Assembly (NCBI RefSeq): GCF_964340395.1
Contig: NC_135555.1
Span: 1,231,001-1,295,000, forward strand
Length of the DNA: 64,000 bases
Direction: 5' to 3'
DNA from: Glandiceps talaboti
Taxonomy: Eukaryota > Hemichordata > Enteropneusta > Spengelidae
Shown here: positions 60,063-64,000 of the stretch, one piece after another
Layout: the number at the start of each line of letters is the position of its first letter
How positions within the stretch are numbered: the first letter of the stretch is position 1
Position numbers and translations under genes: made by a program
Notes under the pieces: model-generated
The model's input: only the letters and a program-made list of their open reading frames with translations
Databases searched by the model: none
What the model was told of the DNA's origin: nothing

Positions 60063-61950
60063 TTTCATCCACAGTTTAACGATCGTGATCCGAAATTACA
60101 CTATTGAATCTGAAAAGGGAACAAAAAATTGTTTTCTCATGAAACCAGCTGCCAACAGAATTATATATACAAATATTATACGTAGATCAATTTATGATTA
60201 ATAACTGAACTATCTGTATAGATTTATAATGTAACTTCAATGATCAGGTTCTGCCTTTTATGACATCATTATCCCATTTATATCGGGTCATTTAGTAATC
60301 TTATAGTTTCGGTATATCCTTGTCGATTTATCATATTTCGTTCCACTTCGTCTTCTTCCCAATGAAACTGTAATTTTTAAAGTTATATTTCTTCGTTCCG
60401 CCTTTCATGTTTCGTTTATGCAGTTTTATATTTTATTGTCTATTCCAATTAACTGTATATGTTCATCAATGATATACATGACCCGTATTTGTAGTGTAGG
60501 TCACGTGGTGATGTATGACGTGAATAACAACACATAACCTGTATACAGTGAAATACTAGATGACATCATGGGGGTCAAAGGTAACATTTATTGTCTTATC
60601 TCATTTCTACTATGACGTGATGATTTTGTTGCCTCGGTCTGACAAGTTGTTGACAGTTAGTAGAGTTAGCAGTCAATCATTACACTCTTTATGTCAACAA
60701 CCTACCGTACAACCCCGATGGGAGTACAGACTGACACAAAACTAAACACATCTATGTATAACACTATTGAAATATACTCCGTAAAATATTGATATAAACG
60801 AAATCGTAAAGAAGATTACATCTAAATATTACTGGACCCTGTTTCACACTGAATTATCTTATATTAAAGGAAATGTCTGCCAAGATTTTGTCCGAAAGAT
60901 ATGTGTTTTTTCCTGTTTGATACTACAAATGATGAAAACAATGTGAATTTTTAAAATATCCTATGTCCTTTTTCATTATTTTGCAGGTGTCAACAACTAG
61001 GCGCCCACCTCGTCACCCTTTTAGAGGCCTGTTTTTTGTTATAGAGTTTGGAGTTACAGAAATAAAACGTTCCACTTTAGGAGTTGACCACGTCTATAAA
61101 CACATTATAAATCCCTAAAAAAGAAATTAGTCAGAATGATGAAGAACTGGAAGGGGCGTTATTGGTCACTAACGTTACAGATACGATTGGCGGGTATCGG
61201 ATTATGAACAGTGGATACTGTACAGCTGACAGTTTTAGAGGCATAGATATAGTTTTATTGACACCCCTTGTACTATTTTATCACTGGGAATATGGTGCTA
61301 ATTTTTTTCATATGAATAGCAACATTTGATACTTTACAAGTCTGAAAGACAGAACGCTCTACGTCACAGACAGTGTAGCTAGGCAACTAACGACCTTGGT
61401 ACGCTTACCCGATGTTTTGTTCACATGGTGATGACGCCAAGTGTCAGTATCAGGCAGCGACTGACAATAAGTTATAGGTTGACGAGCGTTAAAAGTTTAT
61501 ACATCACAAATTATAACACTAATCTTCCACACGCATCATCTTTGTAATAATCTTATTCGTCAATAAAATTTACTATCAATTCAGATCCTATTTTCAATCT
61601 CTAGGTTTCTTTTCACGGTTCTTCTTCACAAAGCGAAGGTCCGGAGCCAAATTTCCACTTGTCAGCATTTTCAAAATGCTAAAATTCGCGTTGTTCCCTT
61701 TCCATATGCGTACTCCATATGTGATCAATTAACCCATCACATGGCGGTCAAAGGTCTCAAGCAAAGGGACTCCTCCACCCTGTTATTTGATCTACATTTG
61801 CCGCAGTTGAAGTCAATAGTTCCCATCCCTTGTATCATTTGTTGTCACAACCTTACAATATCCTCTATACCACGCAATGTTTTAAACAACCTGACTGAGT
61901 GCAAAGATTAATTTTCGGTTATTATTTTGTGAGAGGATCGTGTTAACAAT

Positions 61951-63932
61951 ATGGATATTAAGTGTGGTTATCTCGATTTCAGAAACCCAGCTAAAGAAAC
62001 CTGGTACACAATACGGGTAAGTCCAAATATTATTCATTTTTGCTCTGCGTGGTTCACCCACTCGAACGAATTTTCGAAATCGTTGTGGTTGAGTCAAATA
62101 TCATTTGAAAAGTATTTTGTTTGGGATTGTCCTGCGGATATATGATATTGTGATTGTTGATTTAATGACACTTTATCATGTTTATATGAATAGTCATGAT
62201 AAGTATATCTGGATATGGGTTTTTTGGTCACAGTGAATGCGATTACCACAATAGTGTGTCCAGTTGTATTTGTTCAGATGCAGTCTGACGTCACAATCGT
62301 TGATGGACAAAGGTACAAGGGTAAAGTCATTAAAGGGACTCATTTATCTTTTTTGTTTGTTTCGAACTGTCAAATAATTGACAATAAATTGGTATCCATA
62401 CGAAAACAGTTGTTCCAGTAGCCATGAAGTAAATACTTGGGTCAAATTCCCGGAACTCAAAATTATGTGCCTTAACTACAAGTTACGCCGAATCCTGAAA
62501 GTTTCGAAATATAATATGGGTGTCCATGACAGGTTGTTTATGACGACAAGTTCATCCTATCGTGCTTTTTAACTTGAATTGATCATTTTCATTCCGTTCT
62601 TTGTGTCCCTGTAGCATTTAAATGGGCAAAATTCAACTTAAGTTGACATTGAACTTAATACAATTCCAAAATGATGGTCAAACCCGTGGTCATAGAACAA
62701 TCACAAAATGATGGTCAAACCCGTGGTCATAGAACAATCACAAAAAAACGTCAAGGGACAAGTACGAAAGGGTCAAGGAAAAAACACAAAAAGTCTTTTT
62801 TTATACAACGCCAATACTTTGTTGTTTTAAAAACTTTTGTGTATTTCTGTTGATAGGTAAGATTGTATTGCTGCGTTGACTCATTCTTATTTTCTTTAAT
62901 CTTAAATATCATTGACCGAAAACCCTCAGATTAAATATCATTCAACGAGAATCGTATTATTTAATAGTGTCTGATGAATATGATACATATTAAACTATCA
63001 TCGAGGACATTAAATGGAGTCATTTACTATTAATATACGTATTGTTTGCAGGCCTGGCCCCGTAAATGGATTGAAGCACGTATAAATCGAACCTCAGACG
63101 GCCAATCTGTATTATTAGAAGCTTACGAAGACCAGAACGAGTTTGATAAAACCGTGATCTGTCTGTTACTTGAAAACGTTACAACCATTCGACGTACACC
63201 AATCAAAAATCGATACGCTTTCGAAATCTATTCTGGTGATCGACCAATCGTCTTTCTATCAGCCGACAGTGAAAGTCTCTGTCATGAATGGATAGCCGTC
63301 TTAAAGCGGGCCTTATTCCCTTCAATGACACCAATTAAGAAGTTACCGGACGTTGGGACAGGTAAAACATCATTTTAGATTAATTTCTTTGGAATGTTGG
63401 TAATTGATTCATATCTTTGTAAATATGTATACGGGAGTAAAGTACACGTGGGAAATGTTGGAACCCAGATTGTATGATGTTTTCATCTTCCCATCCTTGT
63501 TGAAGACCTTCCTGTTATGTTAATATCGTCACTGACGAAAAACGCATATCAAATTTCAGGAACTTCGAATTGTTTACCCTAGGCATCCTCTTAAGGCGTA
63601 TATCATAGTTTATCTTTTTAGTCAGTTTCATGAAGGCGAGGTGGTATGACATGGAACGTTTAACACATCGAACCAAAAAGTGACGACGACGATATCTCTT
63701 TCGTTTCAGAATTTTACCATGTCTGGGCGTTGCCAAGGGAAAGCGCTGATAAAATTCGACTAATTGGTGAATTTTTACTTGCTGTCACGGAAGACTATTT
63801 CACTTTGTTTAATGAAACTGGTACGTTATGTCTACGATGGCAGATGAACCACATCAAAAGATTCGTGATTTTGAATAATAAGGATATTGCACCAGCTGAC
63901 TGTGGAAAAATACTATATATACAAACTGGCAG
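61951..63932 (+). CDS. PH + IRS-type PTB adaptor, DOK-like, 5' part (three exons)
   Basis: Docking proteins bind membrane lipids through PH and phosphotyrosine NPxY motifs of activated receptors through PTB, then recruit SH2 partners. Exons 61951-62016, 63052-63361 and 63710-63932 (phases agree) give the first 199 residues; the frame runs on past the window through a GTGAGT donor. Start ACAATATGG has a good context. Residues 1-118 fit a PH domain (KCGYLDF, WPRKWIEARIN, YAFEIYSGDRPIVFLSA, and the closing helix with the near-invariant Trp in HEWIAVLKRAL). Residues 126-199 fit the IRS-type PTB domain (FYHVWAL, a WQMNHIKRF strand, and KILYIQTGR, like the FxIExGR of the family). It is closer to DOK than to IRS or FRS in layout, but the exact member cannot be named. 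Its codons use CGN arginine more than the neighbouring genes do. Confidence 0.8.
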
Positions 63933-64000
63933 GTGAGTGAGTATAGTATTTAATTAGAGAAAAGGGTGACGTTTTCCTCAAAACAAGGCTCCTAGCAGAC

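Larger units (their letters stand above)
54530..61950. other. Long spacer between the giant gene and the DOK-like gene
   Basis: The 3' UTR of the giant gene starts here; AATAAA at 56286 and 56568 are candidate signals. Three CTCF-like words lie at 54657-54905. Further right are simple repeats, a 70-bp palindrome (59027-59096), a 270-bp inverted-repeat element (59793-60062) and, before 61951, the presumed DOK-like promoter. About 56660-58560 and 60300-61900 hold nothing I can name; short frames there (for example 57501-57746) have no protein signature. Confidence 0.6.

Noticed and set aside
1-64000. Retrovirus-like, LTR or Polinton-type remnants and toxin relics
   Set aside because: No capsid, envelope, integrase, polymerase or toxin-like frame and no long terminal repeats were seen; the mobile DNA recognised is short and non-coding.

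Overview
The window is nuclear DNA of an invertebrate bilaterian. It is AT-rich, genes are split by many short to medium introns with GT-AG junctions, and introns and spacers are full of micro- and minisatellites. The gene content (adenylyl cyclase, PIG-X, USB1, a NO VEIN-like giant protein, a DOK-like adaptor) fits a lophotrochozoan or an invertebrate deuterostome. I cannot place it more closely. No rRNA, no convincing tRNA, no CRISPR, and no capsid, envelope, integrase or reverse-transcriptase reading frame was seen.

Layout. (1) 1-7931, + strand: the last nine coding exons of a membrane adenylyl cyclase of the ADCY2/4/7 type; its 5' part lies outside the window. (2) 7932-11996: spacer with related minisatellites. 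(3) 11997-16510, +: a complete six-exon PIGX gene (GPI mannosyltransferase I subunit). (4) 16511-18856: convergent spacer with dispersed repeats and a tandem 185-bp duplication carrying CTCF-like sites. (5) 18857-22078, - strand: a complete six-exon USB1 gene (U6 snRNA 3' phosphodiesterase). (6) 22079-25550: divergent spacer. (7) 25551-54529, +: a 26-exon gene whose exon phases all agree and which encodes about 3,636 residues: disordered N-terminus, three LOTUS/OST-HTH domains, a NO VEIN-like middle with a GHKL (Hsp90-like) ATPase domain, and a C-terminal DUF3883 domain with an intact E...D...ExK nuclease-type motif. (8) 54530-61950: long spacer with two palindromic elements that have target-site duplications. 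(9) 61951 to the right edge, +: first three coding exons of a PH + IRS-type PTB adaptor (DOK-like).

Two things stand out. The LOTUS-GHKL-DUF3883 architecture joins a predicted RNA-binding module, an ATPase and a nuclease-like fold in one chain. Independently, many minisatellites in this window have a splice junction inside the repeat unit: the unit spans exon end plus donor, or acceptor plus exon start, so the splice site is copied from twice to about 150 times. The largest is a 5.3-kb array of about 150 copies of a 35-bp unit, each holding the donor of the giant gene's exon 5. Other introns hold decayed copies of their own flanking exon ends.

The five genes serve unrelated cell functions (cAMP signalling, GPI-anchor synthesis in the ER, U6 snRNA maturation, a predicted RNA/nucleic-acid ATPase-nuclease, tyrosine-kinase adaptor). 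The arrangement looks like ordinary animal gene neighbourhood, not an operon.
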